This document shows, piece after piece, positions 47,467-59,606 of a stretch of DNA of 64,000 nucleotides. Made by a program: the position numbers and the translations under genes. A model generated the notes under the pieces. It ran no database searches, was not told the origin of the DNA, and saw only the letters and a program-made list of their open reading frames with translations. The stretch comes from Azolla caroliniana (lineage: Eukaryota > Polypodiophyta), in NCBI GenBank assembly GCA_043228905.1, contig JBHGNT010000018.1, forward strand, positions 17,980,001 through 18,044,000, given 5' to 3'. Each line of letters starts with the position of its first letter. Within the stretch, counting starts at the first letter, position 1.

Positions 47467-48947
47467 TTCTAATAAACCCTAAATCTTTCTGTCTCTATGT
47501 ATGTACAATGTAAAATTAGCTCACAATCCGTTTTTCTGGGAGAGGGAGAGGGAGATTAGAGCCCACGAATATATCTGTCTATGTCTGTATCTGTTGTCTA
47601 TCTCTGCCTCTGTCCCTGTCTCTGTTACTGAAAACAGAGTCTCAGAGAGAGAGAGAAAGAGAATACTCCTATTATCCTATTATCCATTCAAATGGGTTTT
47701 TAATGAGTTTTTCAACCATAAATATATTTATCTAACTATTTTTCATTTGCATTTATATTTATATAGTTTATTTTTCAATGGTTTTATTTATTTATTTATA
47801 ATAATTACTAGGGAAAATCTATTTACCAAAAAAAAGCAAAAATGCACCCCCCCCCCCCCCCCTTTTACATTATTTTTTCGTAGAAATCCTCGGACTATTC
47901 GTCGAGAGATGCCGAGAATGAGACTCTCAATTATGCGTTCGTTGGTCATAGAAACATAATTATAACTTATTATACCGGGTTGCGAAGAGTCTGGGATTGT
48001 CTTAGGAGCTTGTAGTGACTCCGCAAAGCAAATATCCGAAATCATGGCATGGGAGTAGGGGTTGCAACCCATCTTTTATGAGTTCCTGGAAAATGTGGCA
48101 CGTTCCTGCACCGACTCATGAGCAACATCTTGGGATTCCAGCAATCTGTCGAACATCTATGAAAATCATCCATTGGCATCGAAAATTCAGTTGCTAGCTA
48201 GCCAGATCAGCATTTCTACAAACCAAAGTCATCCATGTGAATCGTGAAGCCACCATTTTGAAAGAGTTGTTAAGATTGCATGTGTTAGGTGTTTTCTTCT
48301 CTTCAATATTTGGCCAGCCACCTTATTTCGTTTTCTTTGTGTGCATGTGAGGGCATGTACAACACAATACCACGATGGTACCCAAGTTTTATTCTGGATC
48401 TAGGCCTAGCCTTTCCATTACTTGCAATGCGTTCGAATTTCACGATTAAATATGCGATGCCAATCATCTTCTACATATCATGGTTATCCACTTAGTGCAT
48501 AAGATATCTAGTGTGGTTGAGTAAATTTAAATTTTGTTCACGTTGGTCTTGTCTTCTCAGCGTCCTCTTTTTAGGGAGTCTTCCACACTCCATTATGCAT
48601 ACCATTTTTTAATGTCAAGACCAATTTGGTCACATATCCTTCAATATATGGGAGACGACATGAGTTGTTGAGACCATTATTTGCTCGAGGAAATATTGGT
48701 AAGTCTTGTGTGTAACATGCATCGTGTTGGTTCTAAGCATCATATTTTTTTGGGTGGTATTTTCTTGTCTTCCTCGCTTTACAAGAGTGGCTTTATCTTT
48801 AGGACAAAATAGATAGCAACAAGGGGTAGTGATGGTTTTTTCCTACAATGATGCCTCTTTATAGTCATCCATCCACATGTACACTATTGCCTAATCAAAT
48901 TTTGGCTTTTCCTCACTAACCTTATAAGTTCCACTTACCTATATCTA

Positions 48948-48955
<8 letters not shown>

Positions 48956-49004
<49 letters not shown>
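48956..49004. repeat. (TG)n microsatellite
   Basis: About 24 uninterrupted dinucleotide units preceded by CTATCTATCTATC. Confidence 0.95.
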
Positions 49005-49008
<4 letters not shown>

Positions 49009-49530
49009 TATACTTCTTTCCCAAGAACTTTGAGATGTAATTATGCAATATCACATATGTCCCTATTTCTTCTTCAGCCAATCCACATGTTGAGTTTTGA
49101 TAGCTTTTCTAAGACATTATTAAGTTTTAATAATACAATTTCTCATTTTGAACAATATTATTAAGAGGACTCTCAATGTAGAAAAATATCATTGTACCTA
49201 AGGTACGCAGTGACATTGGTATGACTCTAATTTTGGTTTACAAATCATGGTATCTAATACGCTCTTGGAACATATGATCAAAGAGAAAGTAACAAACTAA
49301 CTTTAGTTCGGAAGGTTAAACAACGAGGTTGGTTTATTCAACATTTTTATCATACATAACTAGAGATGCATGAGCCTATATAATACATGTTAGTTAGTAT
49401 AACTCCTAGTCATGTATTAATGCCACAAAAACGTATAACAAAAGCTTTTGTCAAAAGTATTCACCCATATTCAAGTTGCTTCTTTAATGCTAACATGTGT
49501 CAATCCTAATCCTATAACTTTCTCCATCAT

Positions 49531-49782
49531 CGCTTCGACAACGATCATGATTCGTATTGAAACCACACTTTAGAATTTCCTAAAAGAATTTTCCACACCT
49601 GAAAACTAGTTTTCTTGCACATTTTGATTCAATGTCTCTTTCACACACTATCTCATCGCTTCTACAACGATCATGATTCATATTGAAACCACACTCTAGT
49701 ATTTCCTAAAAGAATTTTCCACACCCGAAAACTAGTTTTCTTGCACATTTTGATTCAATGTCTCTTTCACACACTGTCACAA
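49531..49782. repeat. 126-bp tandem duplication
   Basis: CGCTTC(G/T)ACAACGATCATG at 49531 recurs at 49657, and the copies stay aligned through TTTTCTTGCACATTTTGATT to CTTTCACACACT with a handful of differences. No coding. Confidence 0.93.
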
Positions 49783-52700
49783 AATATTTCTTGGTGTTGT
49801 CCTCTATGTTGATATGGTTGTACAAGTGTTTTCACTTGCTTAATGATGTTGACTTATATATTGGTATGCAAGTATAAATCCATGGCTATGGTTAATAGAA
49901 TATCAACATGCCCGAGTATTCAAGAATTTTGAAGTTCAAAATCATAGGAAAGAAGCAAAATTTCTTGAATTATGAATAATTGAATATTTGCATTTTCCTA
50001 ATTTTGGAACTTGATAGGATGTTCTCTAATCATTGTTTATTACAAATGGATCTCCTCGTCAAAAGCCCATAGATAATAGATCTTGCATCTATATACTCTT
50101 TGGGGGAGGTTCCTATAGCTAAGGAACACAACAATAGAGTCTAATATACATTGCAAGTTAGATGCTTGTTTATGATCAAATGTTTCTATGGAAGAGAAAT
50201 TCACAAGGAATTTTGGAGGAATCTAAGCATGTACATGTTAATTGGACACCTATCTATATTTTGCCAAATATCTATATGGTAAACAATGCTAAGAAAATAG
50301 GCAACATCAAACATAAATTGAAGCTCCATGTTCACTACACAAATCATGTGGTCAATTTCTTTATTTTAATGGGAAATGCTTTAATATGTCCATAAAGGAG
50401 GGCTTATTGGTTTTAGGTAATGAATCTAGACCATTAGACTAGCCAAATGCACAAGGAATGTTGGAAACACTTTGCCTTCTCACTCCATCAACTTTACAAA
50501 TGCCTTTCTACACAATCTAAGACTTTGGAACCTATAGATTGCCTTGTAGCCTGTAGGAAGAGATGCAATATGAGGATATTAATCCGAGAAACAATATGGC
50601 AATGCAATGAATCCTAGCAAGGAGTTTACTAGCACCATGTTTCCAAACATTAGCAACATAGCTCAAGCATCAAACATGCAAAACCATTCGTATAACTAGT
50701 GACGATGAGTACAATATGATCATGTCAATGCCAACTATCTCGAAAGGTAACCAGAATATAAAGTATTAAATTTGGAACGTTACAAACGATGCCATGCATC
50801 ATATGCAAAAAAGTTACAAATATATGATCTTCAACAGATATTGACTTATTGTACAATAAATAATTCTCTTGATATTGATATCATCAATTTAGCATCCTTC
50901 TCCATCATAAAACATTTCACAATGATAGACCAAATCTTTTGTAGCCTTACTTCATTGCCTTAAAAGTGTCATTGAGCCTCATCAAGCTTATCTTCATATA
51001 TTTGCACATGGATTCCACATTTTCAAACATATTCAACTTGCAATCAAAGCACATTGAGAAAAGAGGGACTGCTGCATGAGAAAAAATATGAATATGAAAA
51101 GGAGTGTCATATGTATGTACTATACGAAATACATTAACCATTGAGTCTCACTGAATAACCTCATTGTAAATCCTCGAATGTTCTCTTCCACACAATATGA
51201 CTTAACTAGCTAGTGCACAAAATGTCCTTCGATAATATATTTTGAAACGCTCATTAGATCAACATGATGCAATCATATGAAGAAATTTGACAAATGTGCG
51301 AGATTGGAGTCCCATAGGGATGCTAAGCTTGAATCTAAAACTCTGTGTGCACTCCATGACTTACATAAAGAGGCTGAAAGTTATCATTTTCTTAGACGCG
51401 TTTTTAAATGTAATATTTCAGATAATGCCACTTTTCCACTTGGTAATCGGTACCCTTATTTTTCTTTAGCATCCCCATATCCCAAGCCAAAGCATCCACT
51501 ATGATGATGGAAAAATATCATCGCCACCCATTTCTAATCAGATTGACCATCTTCCAATCATATGCAATACATGATGAACCCACTCCTTGAAATTTGCCCT
51601 TATTCCTTAATACAAAGCATGCATTGTCGTAACAACCCAATCCATTCCATCATATGTTTTTACTTATACCCTTTTTTGTTTCCTTAAAAAGCATATATCT
51701 TTATTTTGCTTATTGTTATAAGTTTGGATTATTGTTTGTACTATGATGTTGCGATATAGATTCTATGGCATGCACCCTAAAATATCAATAACAATGACAA
51801 AGCCAAGACTATTCAAGCACAAATTCATCACCTTACTTGCTACTGGAAATATATACTAGAGACTTGATTATTTTGGCATTTTAGCACTTTGCCGCAAGCT
51901 CAATTCACTAGAAAAACTTTTATTATACATTAAAAAATTACCTCACTTCCACAAGTCATTAGCCATAATCCCCTAATCTTCTTATATACCAATATCAAGT
52001 TGCCAACCATATTCATGAAAAGAAATAGAAACACCTTGTTATAAGATCATTGTTGTTGCAATTGTTAATTGACTGAACATCATTCTCAGCTTTGGTCAAC
52101 TACAAACATTGACCTATGACTAAAATATCTCACCACTGAAAGAGAGCGAGTGAAAGCTAAAATAAAAGCTTGATTGGACATATGCGAGGACAAGTGGATG
52201 TCTTACTCAAGTAGCAAGATCTCAATCAAATTGGGTTTTTGCATACATGTAATTGAATAAATGATGTCCCATTTTCAATTTATTCAATTATGGTTCAAGG
52301 AGTATGAGAACTACATTTACTAACTCTATTGCAGCAAATTTGTGGGAAAGCAAAATATGTTATGAAGTTAAACGGGTTTCTTTTATGGAATCTATGTAAG
52401 GTGACAATTCATCATGTTCATCATTAAATGGGTTTGTTGGTTGGGAGTGATATCTCGTTATTTGGACTCCAAAAAAATCCTAAGTTAGCCTTGATGGTGG
52501 CAAATCCCCAATTTTATTTTCCATTTAAGTTTAAGTCATGGTGGTATTTTTTTCTTCCGTATTGAAAGCTAGCAATACATGTGAGAAAAAAAGGGAGTGA
52601 AGAATACAATTATAAACAAATGGAAATGTTGCATTTGGTAGAAGACATTTTGCACTATACTCCATTTGATGCTCTAATGCCATTAAAACATGGTTGTCTA

Positions 52701-52800
52701 AAGTCAGAAAGAAAAGAAACACCTCATCAAGATGAAGACAAATATACACTGCATAGATGGTATACACTAAAGAGCTAGAGAAAGAGAGAAATTAGAAAAA

Positions 52801-53092
52801 GGCACATGGAGGAAGCTAAAAATGTCGTAAAAAGCTCAATATTCCTAAAACAATGCAAAACTCATTTGCAGTATATTACACTATGTCCTGCAACATGCCA
52901 ATAGTGGTTCAAACAACTAGTAAATATATGTGCAGCTTAATAAAAAATGGCACATGGAGGAAGCTAAAAATGTCATAAAAAGCTCAAATATCCTAAAGCA
53001 ATGCAAAACTCATTTGTAGTATATTACACTATGTCATGAAACATGCCAATAGTGGTTCAAACAACTAGTAAATATATGTGCAGCTTAATCAA
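52801..53092. repeat. 148-bp tandem duplication downstream of ClpR1
   Basis: GGCACATGGAGGAAGCTAAA at 52801 recurs at 52949. The copies remain aligned to ATATGTGCAGCTTAAT with about six differences. The right copy ends some 400 bp beyond the ClpR1 stop codon, so it may touch the 3' UTR or terminator region of that gene. Confidence 0.93.
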
Positions 53093-53506
53093 ATGTTAAA
53101 TGGAAACATTTCACAAATCCTGCATCAAAAAAGAGTCAGTGCTTTTGTGCGCAGCACCATGTTTCATAGAAAAACTATGATTTACACACCTCTGAAATTA
53201 TCTCCATAAACAAACGAGGCATTTAAACATCCATTCTGACAAATATGGAAAAAGAAAATATAGTCCATTTTTATCTTAGAAATGGTAGAAATTCGACTTT
53301 ACAAACGCATGTATAAGAAATTCTCTATCACATGTACAGGATTCTATAAAATATAATCTATTTTTAATAACCCTGCATTAGTTAAACTCTTTATAGCATT
53401 ATATGTTACATTCAGCATCATTCCTTGACAGAGGGCATAACCTCTATAAACTGACTTGTGGCCCAGGCTTTAGGTAAAGAGATCACCATTAATATCTCCA
53501 TGTCGG

Positions 53507-56500
53507 CTACCTTGGCCCAGCTGCAGACGCTGCTTGAGGCCCAGATTTAGCTCTCATGGCCTTGGCCTGTGCAAGCATCTCATCGTAGTTCTGAAAAATA
53601 GACATATAAGTTCAGATGATCATTTATCAACTAGCCTATACACCAAAAAGGAAGAAATAAAGAAAACAGCGTCTAACACCATACCCTTCTCTCCATCGCT
53701 ATACCACGGCTTTCAATAATCTTATCGGCAAGACCATAATCAATGGCCTCCTGAGCACGAAAATATTTCGGCCTTTGAATGTCGTGACGAATCTCATCTT
53801 GCGACTTACCAGTGCTCTTTGCAAGCATCTCAACATAGTACTTGGTATTAGCATCCAACTCTTTTGCCTGATTCATATTCAGCATAAATACAGGAATTGA
53901 TTAAGGATCACTATATAACTTAATAGAGTTGAGATTTAAAATAGACCCAAAATGTAATACATGCCTTTATCCACATTTCAGTTGCAGACCCACTAGACTG
54001 GCTTGTCTTGGGTGAGTAAATTTTGGCTGAAAGAACAGTAAGAAAATCATATATACTTTTGCAAAAACCTAAACCCCTAATGAAAACAAAATAAATCAAT
54101 AAAGTTTGTTCAAACTCAACTAAAATATTCAATTAAACTTACTGACACTGTTGGGTTGAACTGCACGGAAACCCTTTTCACCAACAGACAGCAGCATGGC
54201 TGCTTGCCCAAAGGCCGTTCCACAATTTATGGTGTAAACTTTTGATTTTACATACTGTCCAAAATTCATTTCAATGATAAGATTAAAAAACAAACTTGAT
54301 TGAGTAGCCTTCCTCTGTATGTAACAAGCTTTGAATTTACCGCAATAGTGTCTGCAATTGCATAAGCCTCTGTCTCAAAACCAATGCTCTCCCTCTTTTC
54401 ATTCTGGATGAAATAAAGATGAAACCAATGATTACTAATCTATAAGAGATAAATTATTTAGTTTTCCAAAAAGATACGATATTCTACATAGAAGAGCAGG
54501 GATCAGGTGTTTCATAAATTATGAGCATGTAAAAGGTAGAACTGTGCAAAAACGTCTATAGTATGATGTCATTAACCTCTCATGGCATTGAGCATAAGCC
54601 TCTAACCTGACGAAATCCATGTTCCTTGCTATTATTGTTACTCAGAGCTGATCCATCTACTACTAATATTTAGCTCATTGATCTCCATCTCTCAACTTCT
54701 GTGCCTAGGTTTTCTATTCTCTTGTTTCCTGGGATTGTTTTTGCCTATCTTTGTCAATCCTATTCTCCTTCTGTTCAAACCTCTTCTTTTGGTGCTTCCA
54801 CACTTCTATTTCTTCTAGCATGAGTATTAACTCTCATAGAGCCTTAACACTCCTTCACACTTGATCACACAGCCTAGGTATTGAAGTTGCATTATGGCAT
54901 CGAAATTTGCCAAATATAAATGCATGTAAGGTATGCAAGGAGGGCTAGCAGAGGTTGAGTATTACTTGCTTTTTACATGCTCTGCGTATAGTGCAATTCG
55001 TGAAAGTTATGGTGATATATTAAGAGGGGCTCATGTGTATGCCTTATTCACACATCAAGATTCTGCTTCGAAGTATGAATATCCCTTCTTAGGAAAGAGA
55101 CACACATCTAGAAAACTTTTGTACTTAGGTCCCATGGGTCAATATTGACCTCTCTATGGACGCTAGAAAAAATATTGAATCTAATCTAATCTCTGCTAGT
55201 AATCTATGTATTGTTATCTGCAAATTCTCTCTCTCGATGATTTCTCGATAAATCATGACAAATAATTTATTATATTTCTGGCGGTCAAAGTAATAGCCAG
55301 GCATCATTGTGCATGTAGCAATCATTGGCGGTCAAAGTGATAGCTAGGCACTATCATGCATGCAGTAACCATTGTCATTCATGTAGTAATAATTATTGTG
55401 GGAGAATTCGTTGTATTGCAGGTAGTCATAGCATTGTCCTGAAAGGGTTGTCAATTGGCATAGTGAACAGGGCCGAACTCATCCTGATCATAGGTATGCT
55501 CAGTGTGGGCTGAGTCCAGTTGGTAGGCTATGGCAGGGGTGTTTGTGTGTTTGTTACAAGGGCATGTCTTGACAGAGTGGTTGACAGGCATCAGTCTCAT
55601 CCAAAATGAGCAAATCATTGTTGTTGCCAGTGTTATCTGTGGGTTGTAATGGGGGAACTCTTCCTAATCTCTCAGGTCATATTACAATCGAAGGGAAAGA
55701 TAGACTAATGCAAATTAGCGCAAACCAAGATTGTTTTTTAAAATAACATTCACCTGAGTCCCAGAGGAGTTTATATAAAAATAGATTGGTTTGGCTGGAT
55801 TATCATAATCCAACCACAAGAGCTCGGCAACAACAAGCTCTGTGACTGCTGGAACAATCTGGAACATCAATGACCGTTTAAGACTGTTAAAGAGTGAGGA
55901 AGATCTACAATTAAAGAAGAAAACTAATTAATAGAAACAATCTGTCACAATACCGGCATTCCAAGGTAACAAATTCTGGCATCAAGCAAAAGAGAGGGCA
56001 AATCTGGTGGTGCAGTCCTTGGTCTTCCATATCCACCTCCTCCTCCACCACGATACATGTTGACACTCATGCTTAGTCTCGATGGGACGTTTTGCAAAGT
56101 CGAGAGATTCCACATCCCTGTTCCTTGCAGGTAATTTTGTGCTGATGAGATTGATTCCTGTGATTCAGAAAATTTAGAAAAGAAAAGGTTCATTAATGTG
56201 CATAAGGAAAGATGATAGCATATGATGATTCTACTCACTTCAGTGACGCGATCTGCTTGCCGTTTGATTGGGCTATCCTCTGTCATGAACATGTCCATTT
56301 GTGATGGAGATAAGCCATAAAGGCTACTGGGCACATTTCGGAAATTTTCCATCACTACAAGGACAAAGAGTTCTCGTGATTTTTCAACATATAAATAAGA
56401 GACGGCGGCTTTTTACTATATAGAAGTGCTTATGCATAACTCTTTCTCAAACATTTTGTAGCCTTTACTGCATGGTCTCACTAATTATGATGCCCAGCGA

Positions 56501-57619
56501 TGGAACTTTAGGAAACACTAAGCAATTATGTGCTGTTCGCAACCAAAAATATAATGGTTCGTAGAGGAGTAGTTTTGAATCAAACCCTTTTGTAGCCTTT
56601 GCTATTGAGTTTAACACACAATGTTATAAAAGGATGGGACTCGTGGAATACAAAGTGATTATATGCACGCACATAAAATAGATATATTCTTTGTATTACT
56701 TATGTGCCATTCTCAAAGAAATCATGCTTTTGTGGAGGAACAATAGATATACGCATAAAATAGCACATAGTTTGACATAAAAAAAATTAACAGAAAAAAA
56801 ACACAAAAAATTGTATACAGTACTGCTGCTGTATTGTTTAACAATCGATCCCATTAAAGGAGGAAATTCAGTAATGCTAAGAAAGAATGTGCTCTTAATC
56901 ACCTCTAAAAAATCTATACTTTTGAAATAAAGAGAAAATATACATCATAAACAAATTGATTTTTTTCTACATCAATTTAACAGAAATTGAGTTTAAACTA
57001 ACGCCACAGATTACAATAAGATACCATCTGTGGAGAAACAAACAAATATGCATATGTGGTTAACAGATACACATAAGAGGAAACGCTATAATAGAGTAAA
57101 GATGAAAGAAGCCCATAAAATGGACAGGAATAAACTGGTAAGCATGACAAAACATATCAATCATCAGCACAGTTAGTTGTCATATATGAGATATTATATC
57201 TTCTTACAGATGGAACATATAGAACCGAAACAGATGTGCAGATGAAATATCAGCGCGACTAGGTTTTAGCAGAGATGAAAGGTTGAGACGCATACAGAAA
57301 TAACAAGGTAAACATATGAGAATGAGCACAAACTATCACCCCACTAAATTCCGACAGAAAGTTAGGGTTTAGAAGATACAAAATATGACCTCTTACCTCC
57401 ATCTTTGAGATTTTCCTGACGGAACTGTTTGGGGATATGCTGAAAGGAGGCAGAGACGGGAGCGATTCGGTGGCGTCTGAGGGAAGGTCGAGAAACATCG
57501 AAGGTCGGGAGGAGGATACGGGCATCACCGGAGAGAGAAGAAGCGTGAAATCCGAGCGCAGAGAAGGTAGTCTTCGCCTCCGAAAGGGCAGTGGTCTGCG
57601 CAGGAAGAAGAGACGCCAT
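53507..57619 (-). CDS. CLPR1: plastid Clp protease subunit ClpR1 (catalytically inactive type), 9 exons
   Basis: ClpR1 is a structural, non-proteolytic member of the stromal ClpPR core; with ClpP1 it forms the R-ring in angiosperms. Exons in order: 57619-57397, 56354-56239, 56157-55954, 55858-55754, 54403-54341, 54254-54143, 54026-53965, 53867-53685, 53590-53507, giving 383 residues, close to Arabidopsis ClpR1. A Ser/Arg-rich N-terminus looks like a transit peptide. After a Gly run come RPRTAPPDLPSLLLDARICY, LGMPIVPAVTE, LWLDYDNPAKPIYFYINS, TEAYAIADTIAYVKS, NCGTAFGQAAML, AKELDANTKYY and AIDYGLADKI. The nucleophile serine of ClpP is absent (Phe252 by alignment with GxAS) and the catalytic His is Val269 (AVQP for IHQP), as expected for R-type subunits. 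The intron after exon 7 starts with GC (AAG then GCATGT). Confidence 0.95.
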
Positions 57620-57676
57620 AGCTTCGAAGCTTTGCTTCAGAAGAGAGAGGATGAGACTGAGGCGTGGAAGACAGAC

Positions 57677-57715
<39 letters not shown>

Positions 57716-57819
57716 TTATGTTATCGTGAAGTTTGATTGTTTTTTGGCTTTTTTTGGTTTTTGTTTTGACAGACATATAATTTTGGGCTCCTGTGGTCAG
57801 GTCAGTTATCGGCTGAGTC
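57620..57819 (-). promoter_or_regulatory. ClpR1 upstream region with (TC)n tract
   Basis: On the coding strand a TC-rich run (57685-57715) lies about 65-95 nt before the start codon, a common plant leader or core-promoter feature (Y-patch-like). No convincing TATA box was found. Confidence 0.4.
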
Positions 57820-58250
57820 GGTCACTCGATTCAATTGGTCAATCCGTTTGTCAGTCGATCTGTTGTTTCATCGGATCAATCCATCAGTGGTTATAGCCAA
57901 TCGATCCACCGATTCAATCCACGAGTTAGTTTATCCATTCGTTGGTCGGTCGATCTGTTCATCGCTCGATCAGTCGGTCACTCGATCCATCGATTCAATT
58001 GGTCAATCCATTTGTCGGTTGATCTGTTGTTTCATTGGATCAATCCATCAGTAGTTATAGCCAATCGATCCACCGATTCAATCCGTCAGTTACTTTATCC
58101 ATTCGTCAGTTGATCAATCCATTCATCGCTTGATCAATCGATTCATCTGATCAATCCATCTATCAATCAATCGATTCATCAAGGCCAATCCATCAATCGG
58201 TCAATCAATTCATCATATCAATCCATCAACCAATCAATTGATGCTCCAGA
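57820..58250. repeat. GATC/ATCNATC-rich tandem repeat upstream of ClpR1
   Basis: Short words such as TCGATC, GATCAATCC and CGATTCAATC fill the whole stretch. A larger unit repeats at 164 bp (TGTTGTTTCA at 57861 and 58025, followed by GGATCAATCCATCAGT and AGCCAATCGATCCACCGATT in both). The right third decays to irregular ATCAATC words. Confidence 0.9.
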
Positions 58251-58715
58251 GGCTATGAAAGTCATCAACATGCATCTAATTCCTATCTCCCCTTTTCAGC
58301 AACCTTGGAAGCAAATGTGTGTAGCCCATGTATGGAAAACAGTATCTACGGCTACATTATGGATCTCATGGAAGTGTCGTTGTAAAAGACGATATGATTC
58401 CATAATTCTTCTTCTCTCGGATATATTGCCGGAATTGTGGGAGAGCTTATTAGCAGTAGTGCGTGGGCAATATGACAATATGTCAGGCTCTTCGGAGGTT
58501 GCTCTTAAGAAAAGGAAAAAATTATTGCAGTTATAGAGAAAGTTGCCTCTGTTCACGGTCTCCTCTCAAGGACCAATCTGGAAATATCATCACCCCTTGC
58601 CCTTGCCTTGATCATCTTTCTTGTATATAACACTCATTGATTGTACATTTTGTAGCCTTCTGGCACTTTTTCTTAATACTAATGAAGGAAATCTTTTTGA
58701 AAAAAGAAGGTAACA
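58251..58715 (+). pseudogene. LINE 3' terminal fragment
   Basis: The plus strand opens with FQQPWKQMCVAHVWK, TLWISWKCRCKR and LPELWESLLAVVRGQYDN, which resemble the C-terminal block of plant LINE ORF2. The frame stops at 58534-58536 and is followed by a tail with TACTAATGAAGGAAATC and a short A-rich end (near 58710). It is truncated at its 5' side, as usual for LINE copies. Confidence 0.6.
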
Positions 58716-59015
58716 TTGTGATATTCATGTTTAGTGGGGAATTTTCTCACCACCTGGGGGCCTTAGCAATTGAAGTGTCTCATTTTGGGGCATCATAATC
58801 ATTCTCTTTGCCCTAGCACCACTTGCCAATGTTTGCTTCATAGTAGATATTTTATCGTCCAAGACAAGGCCAAATTTAACCTATGGAACCAAATCAATAT
58901 ATCATGTTTTATGTGACTCCTTCCTAATAAGGCAGTTACTACTATGTAATAAAAACTCTCAATGTGATATTAATGCACACACATATGTACTCACCCTCCA
59001 ATAGATCATTAAGAC

Positions 59016-59525
59016 TGTTGTCCATGGGCCAAAAAAAGTAACATATGTGAATCGCAATAGGTATTAGGTAGCAGTAGGTAAACAACCGAAAGCAATCAAA
59101 AGCAGCCAAAATAAACACAGTTGTAAACGTGGAAGGAGAAGGAGCACGCCAAGGAACATCTATATAAGGAGCAATAGATCGAAGGAAGAAAGGAGAGACA
59201 TATAGGAGAGAAGTCTGAGGTCATTACGTAATTAATCATACCATAGTGTATCTGATACATTCCGGCATATAGCCGTGTAACTGTAATCATTGATCGTTCT
59301 GTAATCTAAACAATGTTGGGTCTATGTTGTGTCATTGTTCGCTTTTAATAATTGTTAAGTAACCCATCTCTCCCTATCGTGTATGCATAAGCGAATGTTT
59401 TCTCTTACGTAATCTGTAGGGTGTCATCCCATTTCGTAAAAGCGATATGACCACCACATACCACACTCCTTTGGTCAGATTCCGGTTAGGAATCGAAGGT
59501 GTCGCCTCCAGAGAGGAAGGCAACA
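59016..59525 (+). repeat. LTR (510 bp) of the composite insertion
   Basis: It begins TGTTGTCC and ends GGCAACA, so the termini are inverted (TGTTG...CAACA). A TATA box (TATATAAG) is at 59161-59168. The next five bases are a spacer and then TGG, the standard layout of a primer-binding site matching the CCA end of a tRNA. It is unrelated in sequence to the copia LTR at 3091-3687. Confidence 0.75.
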
Positions 59526-59533
59526 CAATTTGG

Positions 59534-59606
59534 CACACCTGATGGGACTCGAACCCACAATCCCTTGATTAGAAGTCAAGTGCCTTGTCCATTAGGCCAC
59601 AGGCAC
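59534..59606 (-). tRNA. tRNA-Arg(UCU)-like sequence, followed by an encoded CCA
   Basis: The minus strand folds as a full cloverleaf of 73 nt plus CCA (59533-59531). The D stem is GCCT/AGGC, the anticodon stem is CTTGA/TCAAG with loop CTTCTAA (anticodon UCU at 59573-59571), and the T arm is GTGGGTTCGAGTCCCAT. Box A and box B regions look intact. The acceptor stem pairs GTGCCTG with CAGGTGT and includes three G-U pairs. Nuclear tRNA genes do not encode CCA, so its presence, plus the surrounding LTR and target duplication, argues that this is a reverse-transcribed primer tRNA rather than an original tRNA gene. It might still be transcribed. Confidence 0.75.

Larger units (their letters stand above)
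47467..53506. other. spacer between DXR 5' end and ClpR1 3' end
   Basis: The left end should be the DXR promoter (AG-rich sequence at about 47540-47660 on the plus strand). Simple repeats are a run of C at about 47839-47860 and (TG)n at 48956-49004. Two local tandem duplications (126 bp and 148 bp) are listed separately. Apart from these I see only AT-rich, non-coding sequence on both strands. Confidence 0.55.

Noticed and set aside
52531-52778. Overlapping 65-78 codon frames on opposite strands
   Set aside because: Low-complexity AT-rich sequence with no conserved motif and no supporting signals.
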